This document shows, piece after piece, positions 17,531 through 25,284 of a stretch of 64,000 bases of DNA; position 1 is the stretch's first letter; each line of letters starts with the position of its first letter. Origin of the DNA: an uncultured Dyadobacter sp. (GTDB lineage Bacteria; Bacteroidota; Bacteroidia; Cytophagales; Spirosomataceae). The position numbers and the translations under genes were made by a program. The notes beneath the pieces were generated by a model. That model searched no databases. It worked only from the letters and a program-made list of their open reading frames with translations, and was not told the DNA's origin. The stretch covers positions 248,001 through 312,000 of the forward strand of contig NZ_CAMLSE010000005.1 of assembly GCF_946482605.1 (NCBI RefSeq), given 5' to 3'.

Positions 17531-18330
17531 CGTCCATCTCACAAGTGGCCTCAATGGTCTTATATATGTTGAAATTCCTACCCTGCTTATACTACGTCTC
17601 AAACTGTCGCACACATTCTACATTAGACCGTAAAATAATTTTTATCAGCTATCGATTTTTTTGTAACCGATGTATCTCTATCTTTACCTGCCTCGTTATT
17701 GAGGGACGAACAATTACTTATGAAGAACTCAATTCTATTATTTCCCCACTTACTAAAAAATATCCTGATGTAAGTATTGATAAAGAAATATCCAAGGCTG
17801 ACCAGGCTAGGATTTATAATGACTTTCCCAATATTAGATCAGTTGAACAAATCAGAGAAAAGTCACATATAATTTTGGCATATTATGAAGCATTGTTAAA
17901 AGAAGAGGCCGTTCCAGCTGTTGTCGCATATAAAAAGAACAAGGTTAAAAGTGGCCTTCGAACTTCTGGTATTGGAGACCCTTTGGGCGTACTGTATCCA
18001 TACGAAGAGACCGTAATTATGAACAATCCACGTCTTGTTCCAGGTTATACTTCTGCAACTATATTAGCAAAGTTAATGGGAGATAGATATGGTAGTTCCA
18101 ATGTTGGCCAAAAGGGAGATGCGTTAAGACACGGCGCATGGAATTGTCTTATTATTCGTAATTCCATCATCTTAGGTGCATCACGAGATAATGCAACCGA
18201 GTATGCTCAGAAAGGAACAACAGCACACGAAATAACCTGCTCTAGCTGCTATATTTATGATCACGATGTTGCGATGGATTTATTCAATAATATATCAGCA
18301 AGGTCTTGGATGAGAAGTGAAATCGGTTGA
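17527..18330 (+). CDS. DUF6973-like protein, 5' end unclear and cut short by an in-frame TGA
   Basis: Open frame of 267 codons in AT-rich DNA. From about residue 70 it reads as a real protein (ITYEELNSIISPLTKKYPDV...), with the block KGDALRHGAWNCLIIRN then AHE and MDLFNNISARSWM. That RHxxWN...AHE...MDLxNN pattern is what I know from DUF6973 proteins of Bacteroidota, a family without a settled function. The first 65 or so residues (from a TTG) look unlike a signal peptide or domain, so the natural 5' end is probably missing. A TGA at 18328-18330 interrupts the frame, which then continues for 67 more codons. Probably a decaying gene; it could also be a toxin-like domain severed from a larger protein. 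Confidence 0.55.
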   Translation: MSSISQVASMVLYMLKFLPCLYYVSNCRTHSTLDRKIIFISYRFFCNRCISIFTCLVIEGRTITYEELNSIISPLTKKYPDVSIDKEISKADQARIYNDFPNIRSVEQIREKSHIILAYYEALLKEEAVPAVVAYKKNKVKSGLRTSGIGDPLGVLYPYEETVIMNNPRLVPGYTSATILAKLMGDRYGSSNVGQKGDALRHGAWNCLIIRNSIILGASRDNATEYAQKGTTAHEITCSSCYIYDHDVAMDLFNNISARSWMRSEIG

Positions 18331-18534
18331 GGAGTAGGTCCAGTACGAAACATGCCAACCGAATCCCGTATCGAGTTACAAATGCGCAACTGGGCTGATA
18401 ATGCAGGTGTAATAAATGTACCTGACTATCTCAATCACATTGTTTTAGGATTAAATAATGAACCAAACAACTGGGGTCAGCTCTATGGAGCTAATACATG
18501 GTGGTTTCAACATTTTATGTATTATAATAATTAA
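18331..18534 (+). pseudogene. C-terminal continuation of the DUF6973-like gene after the TGA
   Basis: In exactly the same frame as the preceding entry and directly after its TGA, 67 codons follow (GVGPVRNMPTESRIEL...), ending with aromatic-rich GANTWWFQHFMYYNN and a stop at 18534. Composition and codon use match the upstream part, so one gene of roughly 335 codons was split by a single nonsense change (for example CGA or TGG to TGA). An internal start at ATG 18352 is possible but has no visible ribosome-binding site. Confidence 0.6.
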
Positions 18535-18551
18535 TTTTAAGCTGTTTAGTT

Positions 18552-18959
18552 ATGGCAAAGAAAATCACACTATTGCTATTAACTTTTCTCTGTATTTCTT
18601 GCAACCTTTTTGAACCTGAAAAAGAACCAGCAAAGGTAAGTTTTATTTTTAAGAACTCAGACAACACCGTATTTAGGGAGCTTAAAGTAATAGCATATGA
18701 AGTCGAAAATGGACAACGTATTGCTTACGATTCCGTATATCATTATCCTTTGAAATCACCAGATATACCTTTTAACTCTAGCGCGGAGATTGCGTTTCTT
18801 GACCAATCCTTTCAGTTTAAACAGGAAGGTTTTTTTGAAGCAATTGCAATTAAAGAGGATAACAAAACTTTCCGCGAGCAGATCGGTGAAATCAAAGGCA
18901 ATCAAACTCGTAAGAATTACAACATTGAGTTAAGTAGATCAGGAATTACTTTAAAGTAA
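18552..18959 (+). CDS. Small lipoprotein, function unknown
   Basis: 135 residues, with a lipoprotein signal MAKKITLLLLTFLCISC (Cys17 as lipidation site). The mature part is a single all-beta-looking domain (KVSFIFKNSDNTVFRELKV..., YNIELSRSGITL) that I do not recognise. It starts 17 bases after the end of the DUF6973-like gene and shares its low GC content, so the two were probably one transcription unit acquired together. One reading is a partner or immunity lipoprotein for the upstream protein; nothing in the sequence proves that. Its last 43 bases overlap the 3' end of a minus-strand gene. Confidence 0.75.
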   Translation: MAKKITLLLLTFLCISCNLFEPEKEPAKVSFIFKNSDNTVFRELKVIAYEVENGQRIAYDSVYHYPLKSPDIPFNSSAEIAFLDQSFQFKQEGFFEAIAIKEDNKTFREQIGEIKGNQTRKNYNIELSRSGITLK

Positions 18960-19476
18960 GTGTCACAATGTGAAGTCTGATTCAATGAGGCTATTTGCTT
19001 GTCGGTGAGTAGAGACTGCTTGATCAGATTTCGTACAGCATTTTCGGTCTTTTGCTTCCGGCCTGTCTCAACAAAAACATCTAACGAGCTCATAACTGTT
19101 GCTTTAATTTGGATGGGGAGCGATGTTGTCAGCTCAATGATTTGCTGTTCGCTCAGCTCACTGTTCACGAATGCGTAAACAATCAGGCAGGCTTGCAAGT
19201 TCTGTCCATCTCGCCGACCAGCTGCAATATAGTGTGTTGAAAGGCCACCTGGCTGGCCTTTTAACACACTGTATTGCATTGCAAGCAGTGAGGCTGCTAA
19301 AAACTTGTTGTGCAGCGCCTGGATCTGCTCGCCAGGAATCTCCCCCAGGTTGTTAAAATCTAGTAGTAATCTGGTCCAAAGCGCGCCAATTCTGCTTCCA
19401 GCCCCTCAAAGAGCGCTCCCGATCCACATATAATATTCAAGTTGTAACTGTGCAAGATGTCAACCTTTAAATGCAT
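18917..19476 (-). pseudogene. Frameshifted helical protein gene coupled to the HEAT-repeat gene
   Basis: Two minus-strand frames make one plausible protein. Frame A starts at ATG 19476, inside the last 17 bases of the upstream HEAT-repeat gene, and runs 38 codons (MHLKVDILHSYNL...ARFGPDYY) to TAG 19362-19360. Frame B, offset by one base and open from 19405, continues LLLDFNNLGEIPG... and runs through SLLAMQYSVLKGQ to a stop at 18917. Joined, they give about 180 residues, mostly helical. A single-base indel near 19365-19400 explains the break; I found no convincing slippery site for programmed frameshifting. A shorter protein from ATG 19279 (120 residues) could still be made. The family is not recognised. 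Confidence 0.5.
19223..19278. repeat. 25-bp near-perfect inverted repeat (hairpin) inside a coding frame
   Basis: Left arm 19223-19247 and right arm 19254-19278 pair over 25 positions around a 6-base loop (cctggc). Only positions 39/62 and 30/71 (last two digits) are not Watson-Crick, and both are G-T on the plus strand. A plus-strand RNA would therefore pair at all 25 positions, while a minus-strand RNA would have two A-C mismatches. There is no T tract on either side. Confidence 0.85.
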
Positions 19477-20065
19477 GCCGATAGGTTAACCGCACTTTCT
19501 CGTCTGACTGATCCCAGGAAGTAATTTCAGAATTGATCAACTCCCTGTGTTTTTTGCCTATATCACGCAATGCATTTCCGACAGACTTTCTCAGGTATTC
19601 ACTCTGCGCAGCCTTATGCTGACTGATCAGCTCAATTGCAATAGCAGGGTGCTCCTTAAAGTAAGGGCGGCTTGTCCAGATGCGGAGCCCTTCAATTACC
19701 GCTCTTTTCAGATTACTGTTATCACCAGACAACCATTGCCGGATGTTCGGCAAGGATTTTTCGTAGCCCGTCTGTTCACAATATCTGTCAATAGCTTTTG
19801 CCAGCATTTCCTGCACACGCCAGTTTTCGTCCTCCGTAACTTCTGTTTCCAGCATTTTCAGTGCCTTGTTGTCGTCAGCTGAAAGTTCACCAAGCAGATA
19901 AACGCCCAACATTCTTACCTGGTAACTCTCATCTTTAAGAAATTCGGTTGCAATAGCCTGATGATCCAAATTTGAGGATGACAACAAGTGATTGCCAGCC
20001 GTTATGACGTGCTTAAACCCGTGTTCCACACCTTTAATCCCGGAAAGAAGAAGTTGTATGTCCAT
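19460..20065 (-). CDS. DNA-alkylation-repeat (HEAT-like) protein
   Basis: 201-residue all-helical protein built of HEAT-like repeats, similar to the AlkD/DNA-alkylation-repeat group that recognises damaged DNA. Visible family stretches are SYQVRMLGVYLLGELS (about residues 46-61), ENWRVQEMLAKAIDRYC, LKRAVIEGLRIWTSRPYFKE (about 132-151) and EYLRKSVGNALRDIGKKH. True AlkD-type glycosylases carry a catalytic Asp and aromatic pocket that I cannot place confidently here, so it may be a non-enzymatic relative. A frameshifted gene overlaps its 3' end by 17 bases. It lies at the right of the AT-rich island. Confidence 0.8.
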   Translation of the reverse strand: MDIQLLLSGIKGVEHGFKHVITAGNHLLSSSNLDHQAIATEFLKDESYQVRMLGVYLLGELSADDNKALKMLETEVTEDENWRVQEMLAKAIDRYCEQTGYEKSLPNIRQWLSGDNSNLKRAVIEGLRIWTSRPYFKEHPAIAIELISQHKAAQSEYLRKSVGNALRDIGKKHRELINSEITSWDQSDEKVRLTYRHAFKG

Positions 20066-20306
20066 ATCTAAATGAGTTAAGGGTCACTAGGACATAGTAA
20101 ATATCCCATTTATTTCGGGGTGAAGAGATGATGTTAATCATATACTTACCTACTTTATTTTCCAACCTGGGTAGACGCAATAGAGAAACGGCTGTTTAGA
20201 GCAAATAAGCTCCATATAAAGGATCCTCCACAGCAGTCAGGAAAAGCGGCATTTACCTTTCGTTAACATTCTTTTACAGGCTCTTCAACACACCTCAGCA
20301 AAAAGA

Positions 20307-20381
20307 CTTGTAGGTTTGCGACCCACCGCGTGGCGGCCACCGCGGTGGCGGCCCACCGCCGTGGTTGAAATCCTTACAAAA
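20307..20381. repeat. GC-rich palindromic element (REP-like)
   Basis: A 75-base element in the 322-base gap 20066-20387. The centre CCACCGCGGTGG is a perfect 12-base palindrome. It is flanked by three diverged copies of CCACCGCgTGGCGG-type units, and the outer ends are TTGTAGG and CCTTACAA. It is very GC-rich, while the surrounding island is AT-rich, and resembles a short mobile palindromic (REP/MITE-like) unit. The frame of the following gene would read through it, but the gene start is placed after it. The rest of the gap shows no gene. Confidence 0.6.
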
Positions 20382-20387
20382 AGAGAA

Positions 20388-21491
20388 ATGTCTAAACTCA
20401 TGCACCTATATGCTTTGTTGTTGCTGTCTGTTTTTTGCACTGCCTGCAACGGACAAGTTAAAAAAGACTTACCAAAAGAAAAGGTAGGTGAATCAAACAT
20501 GCTATCTGCTGGACATCCAAAGCTTATAAAAACTATCGGGTCGCCTAAGTATGGAAATGTTCAATGTGGCTTGCAGGACAAAGCAGGTAACCTTTGGTTC
20601 GGCACCACAGAAAATGGTCTTTATAAATATGACGGAAAATCGTTTAGCCAGTTTTTAGTAGCCGACGGGTTAAACAGTAATCATGTTTCTTCTATTTTGG
20701 AAGATAGAGATGGTAAAATTTGGATAGGTACCGAAGCGGGACTTTGTCTTTATGATGGTAAAACATTTGCCAAAATCCAGATTCCTTTACCAAAGGACCT
20801 GCCTCCCAACAATAATCCCCATTATCGCAACTCGCATTGGGTATACAGCATCATGCAAGCAAAAAGCGGGAAACTATGGTTTGTAACAATAGATGGTGTT
20901 TATATCTACGATGGCAAATCCTTTACTCCATTTATCATCAATGAGGCCGCAAATGGCTTTTTGACCAGTAATGATAAGGTGGAACGTATTTTAGAAGATA
21001 AAGCAGGTAACATTTGGTTTGGTGGACGAACCAACGAAGGTGTTTTTCGTTACGATGGTAAATCCATAACCAACTTTAAACTAAAAGAACTAACGCTTCA
21101 ATTCGATTCGAGACGAGTCGGTCATAATTGGGCTTGGCCTCAATTGCAAGACAAAAACGGGAATATTTGGTTCAGCAATTGGGGTGGAGCTTACCGTTAT
21201 GACGGAAAAACATTTACAGGTTTTTCAAAAAACGACGGTTTGCCAGGTTATAATGGTGTGGTTAAGAAGATTATAGAAGACAAAAACGGCAACCTTTTGT
21301 TTGGTGGTGATCTTGGTCTTTCCCGTTACGATGGAAAATCTTTCACTTTGTTTAAAGATGGACTTATCAATCCTGACATTTGGACAATTTTGGAAGATAA
21401 AACCGGGAATCTTTGGGTGGGTACAAGAGAAACAGGTCTCTACCTTTTCGATGGAAAAACATTTGTTACTTATTCGGAATATAAACACTAG
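20388..21491 (+). CDS. Lipoprotein with two-component-regulator-propeller (sensor beta-propeller) repeats
   Basis: 367-residue exported protein. ATG 20388 gives a lipoprotein signal MSKLMHLYALLLLSVFCTAC; the frame extends upstream only through the GC-rich palindrome and is discounted. The body has at least seven copies of the Reg_prop blade 'GNLWFGTxxxGLYxYDGKSFxxF', for example KIWIGTEAGLCLYDGKTF and NLWVGTRETGLYLFDGKTF. These propellers normally form the periplasmic sensor of hybrid two-component systems. Here there is no transmembrane segment, kinase or DNA-binding domain, so it is a free-standing lipoprotein. Low GC suggests the same origin as its left neighbours. Confidence 0.85.
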   Translation: MSKLMHLYALLLLSVFCTACNGQVKKDLPKEKVGESNMLSAGHPKLIKTIGSPKYGNVQCGLQDKAGNLWFGTTENGLYKYDGKSFSQFLVADGLNSNHVSSILEDRDGKIWIGTEAGLCLYDGKTFAKIQIPLPKDLPPNNNPHYRNSHWVYSIMQAKSGKLWFVTIDGVYIYDGKSFTPFIINEAANGFLTSNDKVERILEDKAGNIWFGGRTNEGVFRYDGKSITNFKLKELTLQFDSRRVGHNWAWPQLQDKNGNIWFSNWGGAYRYDGKTFTGFSKNDGLPGYNGVVKKIIEDKNGNLLFGGDLGLSRYDGKSFTLFKDGLINPDIWTILEDKTGNLWVGTRETGLYLFDGKTFVTYSEYKH

Positions 21492-21595
21492 CCGGATTAT
21501 CCAGCCGATCTAATTTGTAGGTGTAGGCAGATTTTGCAAAAAGGTTATGACGGTTGGCTTCCAAAAGCAGGATTTCAAGGTCTTTGAGATAAGGA

Positions 21596-22603
21596 CTAAG
21601 TCGGGTCGCGCTGCTTGGGCGTGGTTTGGGTCCAGGTTTTAAATGCCCTGTGAAATGCGCTGGGTTCGGCGTAGCCCAATACGTCCGAAACTGCGTGGAC
21701 TTTTAGGTCGTTGTTGCGGAGCAGGTGCAGGGCCAGGTCGCGTTTGATGGCCGTTCCCAACGATCGGTACGTCTCCTTGCTATCGTTTAGTTTGCGCTGA
21801 AACGACCTTTCACTCATATTCATATGTGCTGCGATCACTTGAAGCGACGGAATTTTGCCCATAAAATCTCGCATGATCACCTGCCTGACCTTGTCGCAAA
21901 AGTTGCCCGACTTATTTAATGCCGCCACCTTGTCGCGCAGTGTTTCCGTAAAATAGACATACAGCGACTGGTCGTGGCTGATCACCGGCGTATCGGCAAA
22001 CGACCGTTCATAGATCAGCCTGTTTTCATCGTGGCCAACCGTTACGGAGCAATTGAAAGCGCGTTCATAGGTAGTTATGAAGCTCGTGTTCGGGCAAATC
22101 AGTTCTGCTTTCAGCGGCCTCGTTTTCTTGCCTGTGAGAATGTAAATGAAGCTCAACGAAGCGGTCATCGATGCCTCAACGCCTTGCCGGGCCGTTTCCG
22201 GCGAGATCGTGTACCACTCCGGGTCAACAATGAATTTGAGGATGCATTCATGTTTGTCGACCCGTATTTTATACCTGATCCAGCCCGACACCATTTCCTG
22301 GTACCGTTCGAGTTCTTCGTAGGTGTCTTTCATGGTGCGGCAGCTTTGCATCAGGTAGCCGAGCAAGCCGAAAACGGAAGGGTTATTTCCCAAACCGGCA
22401 TGCAAGCCAATGTTAGGATCCCCCGTCGAAGCCATTGCCTCCGCCCACATGTCGATCACCGGCTGGACGCCCTCAATGCGCCTTTCCACATCCTGCAAAT
22501 CTTCGGGGGTTATGCCAAGAGCAGCACATAGTCTTTGAAGGTTGGCGCCTCGCGTGCAGGCTGCATACATCAGATTGCGTAATACACGTACAGTTGCGTA
22601 CAT
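21596..22603 (-). CDS. AraC-family regulator with an Arabinose_bd-type sensor domain
   Basis: 335 residues. The N-terminal domain (about 10-200) matches the 'arabinose-binding domain of AraC-type regulators' group, with LQRLCAALGITPEDL at the start and NPSVFGLLGYLMQSCRTMKD in the middle. The C-terminal HTH is KIPSLQVIAAHMNMSERSFQ then RKL, and the second helix-turn-helix is VHAVSDVLGYAEPSAFHRAF, ending WTQTTPKQ. It diverges across 110 bases from the MBOAT/SGNH acetylation cassette and is the natural candidate to regulate it. The ligand is unknown; regulators of this type often sense fatty or aromatic acids instead of arabinose. Confidence 0.88.
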   Translation of the reverse strand: MYATVRVLRNLMYAACTRGANLQRLCAALGITPEDLQDVERRIEGVQPVIDMWAEAMASTGDPNIGLHAGLGNNPSVFGLLGYLMQSCRTMKDTYEELERYQEMVSGWIRYKIRVDKHECILKFIVDPEWYTISPETARQGVEASMTASLSFIYILTGKKTRPLKAELICPNTSFITTYERAFNCSVTVGHDENRLIYERSFADTPVISHDQSLYVYFTETLRDKVAALNKSGNFCDKVRQVIMRDFMGKIPSLQVIAAHMNMSERSFQRKLNDSKETYRSLGTAIKRDLALHLLRNNDLKVHAVSDVLGYAEPSAFHRAFKTWTQTTPKQRDPT

Positions 22604-22713
22604 CTCAGGGCGTCTTGGCGTAAACTAATATAAGATTGGCATGAAGTATCACTGAACCGGCGAAACCGAGCGTGTTTATTTGCACCAAAATAATACACTT
22701 AATTCATTTAGCC

Positions 22714-23772
22714 ATGAGAAACACAAGCCGAACACTCAAAGCGGCGTGCCTGGCCGGCGCGCTCGTGATTGCCTCCGTTGTCCTGTGGGAGTACTTTCTC
22801 TGTCAGCAGGGTTTTACGCTTTCCTATAATGACGATGAAAGCCTTTGGGCCAATGCACGGAAGAAAATCTATGAAACCACACCTGCCGGGCCGGTGATCG
22901 TGGGCACTTCCAGGGCCAAATTCGACATTAACCTGGCTACCTGGAAAGGCATTACCGGCCAGGCGCCGGTGCAGCTCGCCATTGTCGGGACCAACCCGCG
23001 GCCGGTGCTGAGAAATCTCGCAAACGATCCGGGTTTTAAAGGAACGGTGCTGATAGACGTCATGGAGCCGCTTTTCTTTTTACCCGACGGTTCTTTTATG
23101 GAAAGCTCGGCCAAAAAGCGGCTCAGTTTTTACCCGCGATGGTCGTTGTCCCAGCAGGCAGGCTTCTACATTGGCCAGCAACTGGAAAAGCATTTGATTT
23201 TTCTTGACGAAGAGCAGTTTTCGTTGAATGCAATGATTAAAAGGCTGCCCGTCAGGAGCAGACCGGGCGTGTTCGTGTTCCCGACTTTCCCGCTCGACAT
23301 TCAATATGCGCTGCCGGATGGGCAGCTGTCGTTTACCAATGCATTCCTGAAAGACACCGCCGTGCAGCACCATGTGCAGGGCATATGGACGCGGCTCGGC
23401 CTGACGAGCTCGAAAAGGGGCGTGGGCGGCGACACATTGAGCAACATTATGCAGTCCGTGGCTCAGTCCGTCGACCGGATCAGGGCGAGAGGAGGGCAGG
23501 TGGTTTTTGTCCGTTTTCCCTCCAGTGGTCCCGTCTGGCAGGCCGAGCAGCAGGCCTACCCGCGTGCATTGTATTGGGACAGGCTGCTGAAAGAAACCGG
23601 TGTGACCGGTATCCATTTCGCGGATTATCCCGAGCTGTCGCGTTACACCTGCCCCGAGTGGTCGCACCTTCGGCCTGACGACGCGCGCCGGTTTACCCAA
23701 AGCCTGACCCGGATCATCGAAGCCCGGACGAAATGGCCCTTACAACATGCATTAGCTCAAAAAAACATTTAA
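22714..23772 (+). CDS. SGNH-like membrane-anchored partner of an O-acetyltransferase
   Basis: 352 residues with one N-terminal membrane segment (about 10-30) and an extracytoplasmic domain. PVIVGTSRAKFDI (about 62-74) resembles the GxSR/GDSx first block of SGNH or DUF1574-type proteins that work with MBOAT acyltransferases, and WSHLRPDDARRF (near residue 320) supplies the His of block V. ATG 22714 (MRNTSRTLK) is preferred to 22672, which adds 14 unconserved residues. It ends 13 bases before the MBOAT gene. By analogy with AlgJ/AlgX/DltD it would receive or place an acetyl group on an exported polysaccharide. The family is inferred from context and two short motifs. Confidence 0.65.
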   Translation: MRNTSRTLKAACLAGALVIASVVLWEYFLCQQGFTLSYNDDESLWANARKKIYETTPAGPVIVGTSRAKFDINLATWKGITGQAPVQLAIVGTNPRPVLRNLANDPGFKGTVLIDVMEPLFFLPDGSFMESSAKKRLSFYPRWSLSQQAGFYIGQQLEKHLIFLDEEQFSLNAMIKRLPVRSRPGVFVFPTFPLDIQYALPDGQLSFTNAFLKDTAVQHHVQGIWTRLGLTSSKRGVGGDTLSNIMQSVAQSVDRIRARGGQVVFVRFPSSGPVWQAEQQAYPRALYWDRLLKETGVTGIHFADYPELSRYTCPEWSHLRPDDARRFTQSLTRIIEARTKWPLQHALAQKNI

Positions 23773-23785
23773 CATCCTCATAGCC

Positions 23786-25255
23786 ATGATATTCAATTCA
23801 TACACATTCGCCCTGTTTTTCATAGTGGTGTTGGTAATGCACAACCTGCCCATTTCCTGGAAGGCCAAGAAAATCAATCTCCTGACCGCCAGCTACCTGT
23901 TCTATGCCCTCTGGAACCCGCCATTCATTCTGCTGCTCTGGCTTTCGACGGTCGTGGATTTTTATATGGCAAAACTCATTTCCGCGACCGGCGACAAAGT
24001 CCGTCGGAAGCTGTGGCTCGCCGTCAGCCTGGTATTGAATCTGGGTATGCTGAGTTACTTCAAATACGGCGGCTTTCTGTTGGAGAGTTTTGTAGCGCTC
24101 ATGAACGGAATAGGTGTCGCGTTCCAGCCAGCCAAGCCGGACATTATTCTGCCGGTCGGCATTTCGTTTTACACATTTGTGACGCTTTCCTACACGATCG
24201 ACGTATACAGACGCAAGTTCGCTCCTGAAAAGTCGCTGCTGGATTTTGCACTTTTTGTTACCTATTTTCCGCACCTCGTAGCCGGGCCCATCGTTCGCCC
24301 CGAGGAACTGATACCGCAGTTCAAACAGCCTGTCAGGGCCACGTCGCAACAAATGCTTTGGGGATTGTTTTTGCTTACATTGGGCCTTTTCCTGAAAGTG
24401 GTGATCGCCGACGGCTGGCTCTCCGAAACCTCCGACCTTATTTTCGGCGTACCGTTTCCGGTCAATCCGTTGGACGCCTGGTCGGCTGTACTGGCTTTTT
24501 CAGGACAAATTTTCTGTGATTTCAGCGGCTATTCCACCTGCGCCATCGGCGTATCGCTCTGCCTGGGGTTCAGGCTGCCGGAGAATTTCCGTTATCCGTA
24601 CGCCTCCATCGGCTTCTCTGATTTCTGGCGCCGCTGGCACATTACATTGTCATCCTGGCTGCGCGACTACCTGTATATCCCGCTGGGAGGTAACCGGTCG
24701 GGGAGGTTCAGGACTTATGCGAACCTGATGGTCACCATGTTACTGGGCGGATTGTGGCATGGGGCTTCCTGGAACTTCGTGATCTGGGGAGGGCTTCACG
24801 GGCTGTTTCTCTGGATTGAAAGGCTTGTCAAAGGTCGTTCCAAAAAGTCCGGCAAAAGCATTATCCCGAACGAGCTGGTGCTGCAAGCGTCATTGATTCC
24901 GGTGCAGGGCAGGCATATGAAAAATTTCCTCGCGGCATTACTCACCTTTTTCCTCGTGAATGTGACGTGGGTATTTTTCCGTGCACCGGATTTTACTCAG
25001 GCCATAAAAATGCTGCTCTGCATGTTCGGTGTCATCACGCAGGGTCCCAAGCTGCTCAGTACTCCCGACATGCTTAAAGTAGCGATTGTAACCGTTGGAC
25101 TGCTCATTTGCCACTGGAATTTACGGAACACAACGGTGAGCAGCCTGGTTAACCGGCTTCCGTGGTGGATTTGGGGTACTGCGTGGACAATGATGGCGGT
25201 CATGATTATTCTGACTCAGAAAAGCTCAGGGTCCTTCATTTATTTTCAGTTCTGA
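23786..25255 (+). CDS. MBOAT-family O-acyltransferase (AlgI-like)
   Basis: Polytopic membrane protein of 489 residues that passes acyl groups, usually acetyl, across the inner membrane to an exported polymer. It has about ten hydrophobic segments starting at the N-terminus (FNSYTFALFFIVVLVMHNLP). Family blocks are YFPHLVAGPIVRPEEL (about 165), FWRRWHITLSSWLRDYLYIP (about 282-301) and GGLWHGASWNFVIWGGLHG (about 322-340), which includes the conserved catalytic-type His of MBOATs. It lies between the SGNH-like partner (13 bases) and a lipoprotein gene (29 bases), forming a three-gene cassette. The acceptor polysaccharide is unknown; no synthase genes are in the window. Confidence 0.93.
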   Translation: MIFNSYTFALFFIVVLVMHNLPISWKAKKINLLTASYLFYALWNPPFILLLWLSTVVDFYMAKLISATGDKVRRKLWLAVSLVLNLGMLSYFKYGGFLLESFVALMNGIGVAFQPAKPDIILPVGISFYTFVTLSYTIDVYRRKFAPEKSLLDFALFVTYFPHLVAGPIVRPEELIPQFKQPVRATSQQMLWGLFLLTLGLFLKVVIADGWLSETSDLIFGVPFPVNPLDAWSAVLAFSGQIFCDFSGYSTCAIGVSLCLGFRLPENFRYPYASIGFSDFWRRWHITLSSWLRDYLYIPLGGNRSGRFRTYANLMVTMLLGGLWHGASWNFVIWGGLHGLFLWIERLVKGRSKKSGKSIIPNELVLQASLIPVQGRHMKNFLAALLTFFLVNVTWVFFRAPDFTQAIKMLLCMFGVITQGPKLLSTPDMLKVAIVTVGLLICHWNLRNTTVSSLVNRLPWWIWGTAWTMMAVMIILTQKSSGSFIYFQF

Positions 25256-25284
25256 TTTCCAATTATACTACTAATGTCAAAGCC

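Noticed and set aside
18328..18330. TGA as selenocysteine codon
   Set aside because: No SECIS-like hairpin directly downstream was evident, the context is not a redox motif, and no selenium genes are in the window.
19360..19405. Programmed -1 frameshift in the split gene
   Set aside because: No X-XXY-YYZ slippery heptamer with a suitable downstream structure was found in the overlap; a simple indel is more likely.
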